Shown here piece by piece: positions 8,075-14,902 of a stretch of DNA of 18,760 nucleotides. The translations under genes were made by a program, and so were the position numbers. Below the pieces are notes generated by a model. It was not told the DNA's origin, did not search any database, and saw nothing but the letters and a program-made list of their open reading frames with translations. This DNA comes from CAZGDB01 sp964524705. GTDB lineage: Bacteria; Pseudomonadota; Gammaproteobacteria; Berkiellales; Berkiellaceae. The DNA lies in NCBI GenBank assembly GCA_964524705.1, contig CAZGDB010000026.1, positions 1 through 18,760 on the forward strand. Reading direction: 5' to 3'. Every line of letters starts with the position of its first letter. The first letter of the stretch is position 1.

Positions 8075-8650
8075 ATGAAAATAAATAAACTTAAATCTTT
8101 TGAAGATTTTACAGAATTACTTGATTTAAGTAATTTAGTAACACAAATGGAACTTTTTAATCATTTAAGTAATAATATTAAAAATTATCAATTAAATTTT
8201 TTAAAATCTAATATTATTACATTTGAAGAATTTTTAAATAAAATTTCTGAATCAGATTTAATTAATTGGGAAATTTGTTATTTTGATGAAATTTTATTAA
8301 AAAAATTTCCTGGATTAAAATTATTCAAAGAAAATTTTCGTGGTTATAATTGTTTTTTAAAATTTGAAAAAATAAATAATTTTATAGAAAGAGAGAAAAT
8401 AAATCTTTATAATGAAAAATTTATTTTCATACCTAAATTGAAAAAAATATTACATTTGAAAAATAATATTAAATTAAATGATATTATTTTTCAAATTAAT
8501 GGAAATTATTTAGAAGTTGAAATTAGAGAAAACATTTATTATAATTACGACATTAAAATTTTTTTAGAATTTTATATTAAAATTTATTTTAATATCGAAA
8601 ATTTACAAATTGATAAACATTTTATTAGTAATTGTTATTGTTGGTTATGA
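8075..8650 (+). CDS. Unknown 191-residue protein
   Basis: The ATG lies 12 nt after a palindrome and T-run. The protein is rich in Leu, Phe and Asn, with an alpha-helical N-terminal half (FEDFTELLDLSNLVTQMEL) and a more beta-like second half. No motif or membrane anchor is recognised. It is the only intact gene here ending in TGA, in an ATGA overlap (8647-8650) with the next gene, so the two are probably translationally coupled. The last residues (NCYCWL) include two Cys. Confidence 0.7.
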   Translation: MKINKLKSFEDFTELLDLSNLVTQMELFNHLSNNIKNYQLNFLKSNIITFEEFLNKISESDLINWEICYFDEILLKKFPGLKLFKENFRGYNCFLKFEKINNFIEREKINLYNEKFIFIPKLKKILHLKNNIKLNDIIFQINGNYLEVEIRENIYYNYDIKIFLEFYIKIYFNIENLQIDKHFISNCYCWL

Positions 8651-9264
8651 AAAAAGAAGCATACAAAATAATAAAAATTCCATTAGATATAAAGGATATT
8701 GCTGATTTTAGAATTTATAGACAAGCTTTAATTGATTTTAAAGAACTCGAAAAAAAATCTAAAAAAATAGCAAAAAATATTGTTAAAACACATTTTTTGT
8801 TTGATATGGATGAACTTGAAGAAAAGTTCACCAAAGAAATGTTATTTGAATATTTAATAAATTTTGTAATGTAATAATATGAGAATTTATTAAATAAAGA
8901 TAAATCAAATATAATTATTAATTATGGATATGAAAAATCTGTAGATTTTTATAATGAAAAATTGAAGAAACTTATTGATTATAAAGATAAATTATTAATT
9001 GATGAATTTTTAAATGATTATTTTTATGATATTGAAAATGAACTTTATTTGGTAAATTATGAAAATAAAACTATTACCCCATATTTTTATTATAATAGAG
9101 TTTATGACCATGGTCAAAGAACTAAAAAAGAATTTAATTATACATTTTTGAATGAAAATACTATTAATGTTCAAATTACTTGGGAATCACAAAGTTGTAG
9201 AATGAAGCACATACCTTGGATTAAAGAAGAAGAAAATATTCAAATTGATATTAGTAAAATTTAA
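8647..9264 (+). pseudogene. Tandem paralogue of the 9268 gene, interrupted by TAATAA
   Basis: From ATG 8647 (ATGA overlap with the gene before) the frame encodes 75 residues, including PLDIKDIADFRIYRQALIDF, to a double stop TAATAA at 8872-8877. The same frame then continues without a break to 9264 (YENLLNKDKSNIIINYGYEK through EENIQIDISKI). Both parts match the intact neighbour at 9268-9897 in order: PLDIRDIADFKIYEQAL, MLFEYFLNY, LVNYENKTI against LINYENKII, and an identical IQIDISKI end. The second part has no in-frame ATG near its beginning (only TTG 8962). This is therefore a nonsense-broken copy or a split gene. Function is unknown for both copies. Confidence 0.7.
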
Positions 9265-9267
9265 ATT

Positions 9268-9897
9268 ATGAGTAAAATAAAATCTGAAATAAATAATATT
9301 CCATTAGATATAAGAGATATTGCTGATTTTAAAATTTATGAACAAGCTTTAAATGATTTTAAAGAATTAGAAGAAAAAGCAAATTCAGTAGCTAAAAGAA
9401 TAGCAAGAACTTATTTCTTTTTAACCAAAGAAGAATTACAAGAAAAATTCAATAAGAAAATGTTATTTGAATATTTTTTAAATTATAAAATTGATTGGGT
9501 AGAACATTATTATAAAGTTTATGATTATAAAAATTGGTATAAAAATGTTGAAAATTATAATAACGAAATTAATGAACTAAAAAATTTAAAAAATAATGAA
9601 AAAATTAATGAAAATGAAATTGATAATTTTTTAAATGAAAATTTCTATAATAAAACTTATATTTTTTATTTGATAAATTACGAAAATAAAATAATTAAAC
9701 CATATTATGAATTAAATGAAAAAGATTTACATTATATAAATAATAATGATATAATATCTAAATCTTTTAAGTATTCATTTTTAAATAAAACAACAATAAA
9801 TATATATATTTGTGTTTCAGATTTATATAATTCTCGTGATTTAAAACCAAAACCAATAGTGGAAAAAAATATTCAAATTGATATTAGTAAAATTTAA
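9268..9897 (+). CDS. Unknown 209-residue protein, intact copy of a tandem pair
   Basis: This protein has three parts. The N-terminus is a conserved helix region (NIPLDIRDIADFKIYEQALN and KELEEKANSVAKRIAR). The middle is Tyr/Asn-rich (DWVEHYYKVYDYKNWYKN, then a Glu/Asn linker). The C-terminal block is beta-like (FYLINYENKIIKPYYEL, TTINIYICVSD, IQIDISKI). The start is 3 nt after the end of the broken copy and uses the AAATTATG leader. The two copies share long near-identical DNA stretches at both ends, which indicates recent tandem duplication. The stop codon lies inside the long palindrome that follows. I do not recognise the family. Confidence 0.8.
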   Translation: MSKIKSEINNIPLDIRDIADFKIYEQALNDFKELEEKANSVAKRIARTYFFLTKEELQEKFNKKMLFEYFLNYKIDWVEHYYKVYDYKNWYKNVENYNNEINELKNLKNNEKINENEIDNFLNENFYNKTYIFYLINYENKIIKPYYELNEKDLHYINNNDIISKSFKYSFLNKTTINIYICVSDLYNSRDLKPKPIVEKNIQIDISKI

Positions 9898-9947
9898 AAA
9901 GAATAAGGAATTCATATTAATATGAATTCCTTATTCTTTTTAAATTT
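9890..9947. terminator. 58-bp perfect palindrome, terminator
   Basis: The arms 9890-9918 and 9919-9947 are perfectly complementary with no spacer (core AATAAGGAATTCATATT). It overlaps the stop codon of the gene ending at 9897. The motif GGAATTCATA appears once more just downstream, at 9951-9960. Confidence 0.85.
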
Positions 9948-9989
9948 GTTGGAATTCATAATTTTAAATGTTTAAAATAAATATAAAAT

Positions 9990-10766
9990 ATGGTAGAAAA
10001 TATAAATATTATTTCTGAAAAATCTAAATTATTTATTTCTGAAAATATGGAAGTTTCAGATGTAATAAATTTATTGAAAAATAATTTTAAAACTGAAAAA
10101 TTAAATTATTTAATTGGTGAAAAAACATTAATATTAACAAATGAAATTTATAAATTTGTTAATAATATGATAATATCATTATATCAAAGTAATTATGAAA
10201 AACATTATTATTTATCTGATGATATTAAATTATTTTTAAGAATAAAATCATATCAATCATTTGGATATACATGGTATTCAGATAAATTAACACCAAATTG
10301 TAAAATTTGTAATAATAATTTATCATTACGTGATTATGGATTTTCATGTGAAAAATGTTTTACAAATTATGATTTTTGTTTAAATTTTATGAAGAAAAAT
10401 GTTTTACAATTAAAATTATTATTTAATAATGATTATGATTTTAATATTGAACAAGAAAAATTTTCTAAATTATTTGATTCTTTTGATGATTTATTAATTA
10501 AGAAAAAAGGACCAAATTATGTTTTTAAATTAAATTTACATTTTATTGATTCAAATTTTATTGAAATAAAAAAATACATAATAGAATTTTTCAAATTATT
10601 AAAACAATCATTTAAAGCTAATAATGATAAATTAATATCATTTATTGAATCAATTAATCAAACTATAGATGATTTAGAAAATGGAAATTTAAAATTATAT
10701 AAAGCTCCTTATTTATTAATGAGTGGAAATAATGAATTAATTTTAGAAGATGTTAAATATAAATAA
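9990..10766 (+). CDS. Unknown 258-residue protein with a zinc-ribbon-like Cys4
   Basis: Residues 104-123 contain C-x2-C (CKIC, C104/C107), a 12-residue turn and C-x2-C (CEKC, C120/C123). This is a typical zinc-ribbon or treble-clef spacing, and it follows an aromatic stretch (SFGYTWYSDKLTP). The N-terminal 100 and C-terminal 130 residues are Asn/Lys/Leu-rich and mostly helical, with no other motif. Zinc-ribbon proteins of phages often act in transcription, replication or protein contacts, but nothing here specifies which. The gene opens a new unit after the 9890-9947 palindrome; the ATG is preceded by ATAAAAT. Confidence 0.75.
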   Translation: MVENINIISEKSKLFISENMEVSDVINLLKNNFKTEKLNYLIGEKTLILTNEIYKFVNNMIISLYQSNYEKHYYLSDDIKLFLRIKSYQSFGYTWYSDKLTPNCKICNNNLSLRDYGFSCEKCFTNYDFCLNFMKKNVLQLKLLFNNDYDFNIEQEKFSKLFDSFDDLLIKKKGPNYVFKLNLHFIDSNFIEIKKYIIEFFKLLKQSFKANNDKLISFIESINQTIDDLENGNLKLYKAPYLLMSGNNELILEDVKYK

Positions 10767-10774
10767 TTTTTAAT

Positions 10775-10933
10775 ATGAATAAAATAAAAACTTTTGTTAA
10801 TACAAATATTAATGAAATTGAAAAAGAAATAAATGATTGGTTTGAATTAAATCCAAATATTGAAATTATTTCACATCAAAATAATATTTCAAAATCAAAA
10901 ATGTTCATTTGTTTAATTTATAAACAATTATAA
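10775..10933 (+). CDS. Small protein resembling Cse60/DUF2758
   Basis: This 52-residue ORF reads MNKIKTFVNTNINEIEKEIN, then DWFELNPNIEIISHQ, then MFICLIYKQL. The layout is a short N-terminal strand, a helix with E-x-x-I-N-x-W/F, a NPNIEII strand and a final hydrophobic strand ending in IY. It matches what I recall of the small Cse60/DUF2758 family, which is also found in phages and plasmids and whose role is unclear. The gene is 8 nt after the zinc-ribbon gene and 5 nt before the next start, so it sits in a tight three-gene run. Confidence 0.6.
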   Translation: MNKIKTFVNTNINEIEKEINDWFELNPNIEIISHQNNISKSKMFICLIYKQL

Positions 10934-10938
10934 TTATT

Positions 10939-11163
10939 GTGGAAGAAAATTATCCTAAAATAAATGGTATTTATAAACATTATAAGGGTGGTGTTTATCA
11001 AATTATAACACTTGCAAAAAATACAGAAACTGATGAAAATATGGTTGTTTATAAATCATTAATTTTTGGAACTTATTTTGTAAGACCATTAAAAATTTTT
11101 AATGAAAATGTTGTTTTTAATGATTTAGAAATTCCAAGATTTAAATTATTAGAAAATTTTTAA
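10939..11163 (+). CDS. DUF1653-like small protein
   Basis: This 74-residue protein has the DUF1653 pattern: GIYKHYKGGVYQII, then AKNTETDENMVVYKSL, then FVRPLKIFNE, ending PRFKLL. The family is widespread in bacteria and phages and adopts a small beta-rich fold; no biochemical function is established. The start is a GTG, the only convincing non-ATG start of a recognisable gene in the window. It is chosen because the next ATG lies in the middle of the domain. The gene follows the Cse60-like gene by 5 nt and is followed by a 142-nt non-coding stretch. Confidence 0.85.
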   Translation: MEENYPKINGIYKHYKGGVYQIITLAKNTETDENMVVYKSLIFGTYFVRPLKIFNENVVFNDLEIPRFKLLENF

Positions 11164-11290
11164 AATATACAATACAAATATTAATTAATATAATTTTTTG
11201 TTTGTTAATAAGTGAAATATTATTTTTAGGTAGATTGGGGAATTTATTTATTTGTATTGTTTAGGGATTCATAATTATTATGAATCCCTA
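11164..11290 (+). ncRNA. Candidate structured RNA or leader ending in a terminator
   Basis: This stretch has no usable ORF. A 12-bp perfect inverted repeat, ACAATACAAATA (11169-11180) and TATTTGTATTGT (11249-11260), encloses 68 nt. An inner pair, AATTTTTT (11192-11199) with GGGGAATT (11237-11244), could form with G-U pairs. The enclosed AGGTAGATTGGGGAATT is unusually G-rich for this window. The outer helix abuts the terminator hairpin at 11262-11290. The arrangement resembles a small RNA or an attenuator/riboswitch-like leader for the membrane peptide at 11306. The structure is inferred by eye and no known class is recognised. Confidence 0.4.
11262..11290 (+). terminator. Hairpin terminator with T-rich tail
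   Basis: A 13-bp stem, TAGGGATTCATAA (11262-11274) and its complement (11278-11290), has a 3-nt loop TTA and is followed by TTTTATTTTA. It has the only GGG/CCC stem core among the hairpins in this window. It directly follows the inverted repeat of the candidate RNA and ends 15 nt before the next ATG. Confidence 0.8.
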
Positions 11291-11305
11291 TTTTATTTTA
11301 AATTA

Positions 11306-11473
11306 ATGGAAATTATTAAAAATAAAAACAAAAACTATATGATAACTAATTTCTTAACAAGTCAATTACCTTGTGACCCAGTATTAATTCCATTATGGAG
11401 TGTTTTGATAATATCATTATTATCATTATTATGTTTAATATTAATGATAATTAATTATTTAAATAATAAATAA
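11306..11473 (+). CDS. One-helix small membrane protein
   Basis: This 55-residue protein has a basic N-terminus (MEIIKNKNKN), a short polar part with Pro/Cys, and a single strongly hydrophobic helix at about 28-51 (PLWSVLIISLLSLLCLILMI), ending NYLNNK. An upstream TTG-start extension would begin before the terminator hairpin at 11262-11290 and is rejected. An inner-membrane role is clear; holin-like, pinholin or superinfection functions are all possible and none is shown. A membrane-anchored glucosaminidase lies 1.5 kb downstream, which keeps a lysis-related role open. Confidence 0.65.
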   Translation: MEIIKNKNKNYMITNFLTSQLPCDPVLIPLWSVLIISLLSLLCLILMIINYLNNK

Positions 11474-11485
11474 AATTTAAAAATT

Positions 11486-11668
11486 ATGGATAACAATTTA
11501 ACGAATACAAATGTATTTATTAAAAATACTAATGAAATAAAAACAATTTCAGAAATATTAGAATTACCAGATAATTCAATTAAAGATAGAGAATTAATAT
11601 TTGCTATTGCTGAATGGGGTATAAAAAATAATAATTCATTATTATATTGTAAAATTTATAAAAAATAA
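11486..11668 (+). CDS. Small unknown protein with LPDNSI module
   Basis: This 60-residue protein starts after the leader TTTAAAAATT. Residues about 25-50 (ELPDNSIKDRELIFAIAEWGIKN) match the N-terminal module of the gap-interrupted gene at 6233. Here the protein ends soon after the module (LLYCKIYKK), so the module may be a complete small domain, or this copy may be truncated. There are no membrane or catalytic features. It lies 12 nt after the membrane peptide and 8 nt before the next gene. Confidence 0.65.
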   Translation: MDNNLTNTNVFIKNTNEIKTISEILELPDNSIKDRELIFAIAEWGIKNNNSLLYCKIYKK

Positions 11669-11676
11669 AATTGAAA

Positions 11677-12987
11677 ATGAAAATTAATTTAAATGAAAAT
11701 TCGTATTATAATTTAAAAAATAATTTAATTATTGGTAATTTAAAAATGTTACCAACAAATGGAAATTCTAAAATTATTTTTAGTTATGGTGAAGAATTTT
11801 ATGATGAAAATGGTAAATGTATATCTAATTCAGAATCTGATGAATTAGATATACAATCAATTAATGATTTTTATAGACCAAAATTTGATTTAAATTCTTT
11901 TGAAATTAATAGTTTATTTTTAAATCGAAAATTAGATTTATGTATATTAACAAATAAAGAAACTGATGAAAATGGTAAATTAATTTTTGAATTTAGTATT
12001 AACAATAATATTGTTAATACTAATGAATTTGGTTGGGATAAAAATTCCATATTATTATCAGAAGATGATATTATTTTGAAATATAATCCAGAAAAAACTA
12101 ATTCAATCAAAGAATATATTTTTTTAAATAAAATAATTAATGATAATGAACTTTTAATTGAACAATTAACTAATTGTAATTGTAATTGTAATGATTGTAA
12201 TGTTTACAATAAAAAAATTATCAAAAATAATAATAATATTATCATTGATAAAATTATTAACATTAATAATATAATTGGTTTAACTATTAATAAATTAAAT
12301 ATTGATAATTTTATTAAATATGATAATATCAAATTTAGTTTATTATCAGAAATTTATTTTTCATTAATTGATAAATTTAAATTAATATATTTTGAATCAA
12401 ATTTAAATGTTGATGAAAATAATATATTAAAAATAATTTATGATATTAAATTATTGCTTCAATTTAGTTCAGAATTAATTGATGAAAATAATAACATTGA
12501 AATTAATGGTATAATAGAATTCAATAAAAAATTGTTTAATACATTAAAATCTATAGGTGCTTTAGATAATGAAAATTATGGTAATAATGTTAACAATAAT
12601 GAATTAACTAATGATGATTTATTGTTGAGATTTTATGAAATTAATAATAAATTTTTATTTGAAAAGAATTATATTATTAATTTTGATATTAATTCATTAT
12701 TTGATAAAAAAATATCAAAAGAATCTATATCTAAAATATTGGATTCTTTTGAAAAACAATTCGAATATATGGAAAAGAATTTTAACAATAAACCAATAAC
12801 AATAATTACAAATTCTTTTTTATCTAAAATTGGTGAGAAAAAATTCAAAGAAAATTCTTATAGTAAAAAAGATTTTGAAAATAATTCCATTATTGAATTA
12901 AATCCAAAATATTTATATCATGTATTATCAAAAAATGGTATTGTTGAAAATATATTTCCTGTTAAAAAAATTAAATTGAAAAAATAA
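11677..12987 (+). CDS. Unknown 436-residue protein with a Cys cluster
   Basis: ATG 11677 is preferred over the in-frame TTG at 11671. The N-terminal 160 residues look beta-rich (SKIIFSYGEEFYDENGKC, GKLIFEFSINNNIV). A cluster C167-x-C169-x-C171-x2-C174 (CNCNCNDC) follows and then a mostly helical Asn/Ile-rich half to the end, which is basic (VKKIKLKK). The cluster could bind metal or be a disulfide/linker site. No family is recognised. Because it directly precedes the glucosaminidase (6 nt spacing), a virion or wall-associated role is possible, but that rests on position only. Confidence 0.75.
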   Translation: MKINLNENSYYNLKNNLIIGNLKMLPTNGNSKIIFSYGEEFYDENGKCISNSESDELDIQSINDFYRPKFDLNSFEINSLFLNRKLDLCILTNKETDENGKLIFEFSINNNIVNTNEFGWDKNSILLSEDDIILKYNPEKTNSIKEYIFLNKIINDNELLIEQLTNCNCNCNDCNVYNKKIIKNNNNIIIDKIININNIIGLTINKLNIDNFIKYDNIKFSLLSEIYFSLIDKFKLIYFESNLNVDENNILKIIYDIKLLLQFSSELIDENNNIEINGIIEFNKKLFNTLKSIGALDNENYGNNVNNNELTNDDLLLRFYEINNKFLFEKNYIINFDINSLFDKKISKESISKILDSFEKQFEYMEKNFNNKPITIITNSFLSKIGEKKFKENSYSKKDFENNSIIELNPKYLYHVLSKNGIVENIFPVKKIKLKK

Positions 12988-12993
12988 AAAATC

Positions 12994-13578
12994 ATGAAAA
13001 TAATATTAAATAATATTCAAAAATTAAAAAATTATCACTTTCAAATAATGAATAGTGATAATTTATCAATAATAAATGTATCAAAATTAAAATTATTGAT
13101 AATAACTTTTTCAATAATAATTTTCTTTTCATCTTTTTCTATTTTTGGTTATAAATCTAATGAACCAAAAATAATTAAAATTAAAAATAAATCACATATT
13201 ACTTATGAAATTATCGAAAAATATGAAGATGATTTTTCAAAAGAAAAATTTATTAAATTATTGAAAAGATTAAAAATGAAACATATTGATATTGTTATGA
13301 AACAAGCAATATTAGAATCTTGTAATTTTAAATCTAAAATATTTTTAGAAAATAATAATTTATTTGGTATGAGATTACCAAGTAATAGAATAACAACAGC
13401 AATAGGTGAAAATTTAAATTTCGCTGTTTATGAAAAATGGGAAGATTCTGTTATAGATTATGGAATTTATCAAAGTACTTATTTAAGAAAATTCAATAGA
13501 CAACAATATATTGAATTTTTAAAGAATAATTATGCTGAAAATAAAAATTATGTTAATACAATAAATAAATTAAAATAA
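12994..13578 (+). CDS. Membrane-anchored glucosaminidase (FlgJ-like peptidoglycan hydrolase)
   Basis: This 194-residue protein has a 30-residue basic/polar N-terminus, one transmembrane helix at about 33-52 (LKLLIITFSIIIFFSSFSIF), then an extracytoplasmic domain. That domain reads KQAILESCNF with the expected catalytic Glu at E108, NNLFGMR at 121-127, and YEKWEDSVIDYG near 146-157. These are hallmark blocks of the glucosaminidase (mannosyl-glycoprotein endo-beta-N-acetylglucosaminidase-like) family, which cleaves peptidoglycan glycan chains. The N-in/C-out signal anchor would place the enzyme on the outer face of the inner membrane. It could serve lysis or wall remodelling. The start at ATG 12994 keeps the anchor; ATG 13048 (M19) would also keep it. 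Confidence 0.85.
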   Translation: MKIILNNIQKLKNYHFQIMNSDNLSIINVSKLKLLIITFSIIIFFSSFSIFGYKSNEPKIIKIKNKSHITYEIIEKYEDDFSKEKFIKLLKRLKMKHIDIVMKQAILESCNFKSKIFLENNNLFGMRLPSNRITTAIGENLNFAVYEKWEDSVIDYGIYQSTYLRKFNRQQYIEFLKNNYAENKNYVNTINKLK

Positions 13579-13585
13579 TTTTATT

Positions 13586-13771
13586 ATGGCAAAATTAACT
13601 GATGATTCATTAATGCCTTTTGGTATTCATAAAGGTAAAAAAATGTTAGATGTTCCAGCATCTTATTTATTATTTTTACATGAAGGTAAAAAATATACTG
13701 AAGATGTTAAAGATTATATTATCGATAATCTTGATGTTATAAATAAACAAGTTATGGAAGAAAAGAAATAA
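13586..13771 (+). CDS. DUF3820-like small protein
   Basis: This 61-residue protein contains MPFGIHKGKKMLDVPASYLLFLHE. This is the PFG-x-H/Y-KGK...L-x-x-VP-x-x-YL-x-WL-type core of the DUF3820 family (also labelled putative quorum-sensing-regulated virulence factor), which is frequent in Bacteroidota and their phages. Function is unestablished. The core occupies nearly the whole protein, so the length is normal for the family. It lies between the glucosaminidase (7 nt) and the DHH-like gene (2 nt), inside one apparent transcription unit. Confidence 0.85.
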   Translation: MAKLTDDSLMPFGIHKGKKMLDVPASYLLFLHEGKKYTEDVKDYIIDNLDVINKQVMEEKK

Positions 13772-13773
13772 AT

Positions 13774-14826
13774 ATGGAAGAAAAAATTTTATATGTTGTT
13801 GATTCAAATAATGATGAATCAACATTTTGTAATATATTAAATTTATTATTATTTAATGATGAATTTATTTATGTTGATTCAAACAGTTTAGATTTTACTT
13901 CATTAACATTAATTAGAAATAAAATTGAAATTTCAAATATTAATAAAATATATTTTATTGATGTAATTCCACCATTATCTTTTTTAAATGAATGTATATC
14001 TAGAATATCAGATTTTAAATCGATAATTATTTCTAGAGAAAATTTAGAAAATAATTATATCAGTGTTAATAATTTCAATAATTTTTATCATATAAATAAT
14101 AATTCTAAAAACACATTATTTAGTTTTGTATTTAATTACTTAATTAGTAATGATTATAGATATACATCTATTTTGATTGATTTTTCACAAAATGAAAATA
14201 AAATTTTAGTAAATAATTTTATGAAATTAAAAATATTTACTTCATTTTTAACAATATATTTTGTTGATGAAAATAAACGAAATGAATTTAATCCAATTTA
14301 TAGTTGGTATCTTTATCATAAATTATTACAATATAATAATTTATATAAAACTAAGTTTGAATTGGATTTAATATTTGGAATGATTGAATATAATAATTTC
14401 GATAATAATGTAACACATATTTCTAAAAAATATAAAGATTTAGATTTATTAAAGTTAAATTTAATGCACAATAAATTTGAATTTGTTACAACAGATATTT
14501 CAATTTTTTCTTTTAATTTATTTGAAAATGATATTAAATTAATAGATAATTATTTTCAATCAGAATATTTAAATGATTTAATTGTTCCAAATATTAATAA
14601 TTTATTTATTTGTTATTTTGAAATAATAAATAATCAAAAAATATTATATTTTAGACCATATATTAAAACAATATCAACAATTAATTTAAAAAATGATATA
14701 GAAAAAATTAATTATTTTGGTTCTGATTATTTTGATATTATAAGTAACCATATTTTGAATACTTATAATATACAAATAACTTATAGTGATATTAATTATT
14801 TTGGTATGATAAAAATCATAACATAA
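13774..14826 (+). CDS. DHH-like protein lacking the catalytic motifs
   Basis: This 350-residue protein parallels the true DHH enzyme encoded next to it. KILYVVDSNNDESTF occupies the place of KILMIHHSADLDG, and IYFIDVIPPLSFLNECI (D63) matches YIFVDITPPINWLSDIL (D68). IIISREN (about 84-90) replaces IYDHHHN. The H-x-x-D-x-D and DHH metal ligands are therefore missing, and no GGGH is seen near the C-terminus. I infer a divergent, probably non-catalytic paralogue, perhaps structural, regulatory or nucleotide-binding. The match is from reading the sequences by eye and covers mainly the first 100 residues; the rest is Asn/Tyr/Phe-rich and unrecognised. It starts 2 nt after the DUF3820-like gene and ends 29 nt before a terminator. 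Confidence 0.6.
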   Translation: MEEKILYVVDSNNDESTFCNILNLLLFNDEFIYVDSNSLDFTSLTLIRNKIEISNINKIYFIDVIPPLSFLNECISRISDFKSIIISRENLENNYISVNNFNNFYHINNNSKNTLFSFVFNYLISNDYRYTSILIDFSQNENKILVNNFMKLKIFTSFLTIYFVDENKRNEFNPIYSWYLYHKLLQYNNLYKTKFELDLIFGMIEYNNFDNNVTHISKKYKDLDLLKLNLMHNKFEFVTTDISIFSFNLFENDIKLIDNYFQSEYLNDLIVPNINNLFICYFEIINNQKILYFRPYIKTISTINLKNDIEKINYFGSDYFDIISNHILNTYNIQITYSDINYFGMIKIIT

Positions 14827-14855
14827 TATAATCGATAACCTATCTTAATTATGTT

Positions 14856-14895
14856 AAATGGAATATAGAATTAATATTAATTCTATATTCCATTT
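14856..14895. terminator. 40-bp perfect palindrome, terminator
   Basis: The arms 14856-14875 and 14876-14895 are perfectly complementary with no spacer (core AAATGGAATATAGAATTAAT), followed by TTTT. It separates the two DHH-family genes and ends 7 nt before the next ATG. An in-frame ATG at 14858 lies inside the palindrome. Confidence 0.85.
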
Positions 14896-14902
14896 TTTTA
14901 TT

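Noticed and set aside
6073..8650. Genome-wide recoding of TGA to Trp
   Set aside because: TGG is used normally and in-frame TGA is otherwise absent from intact genes; one interrupted ORF is not enough evidence.
9941..9948. TAAATTTG as a Bacteroidota -7 promoter element (TAnnTTTG)
   Set aside because: The match is exact, but such strings are frequent by chance at this base composition and no -33 element is visible.
11252..11305. Upstream TTG start for the small membrane protein
   Set aside because: It would place the coding start before the terminator hairpin; ATG 11306 follows it.
11871..12110. Minus-strand ORF inside the Cys-cluster gene
   Set aside because: Low-complexity shadow of an A/T-rich plus-strand gene.
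14858..14902. Upstream in-frame start for the DHH phosphoesterase
   Set aside because: The ATG lies inside a perfect terminator palindrome, and the added residues precede motif I without family support.
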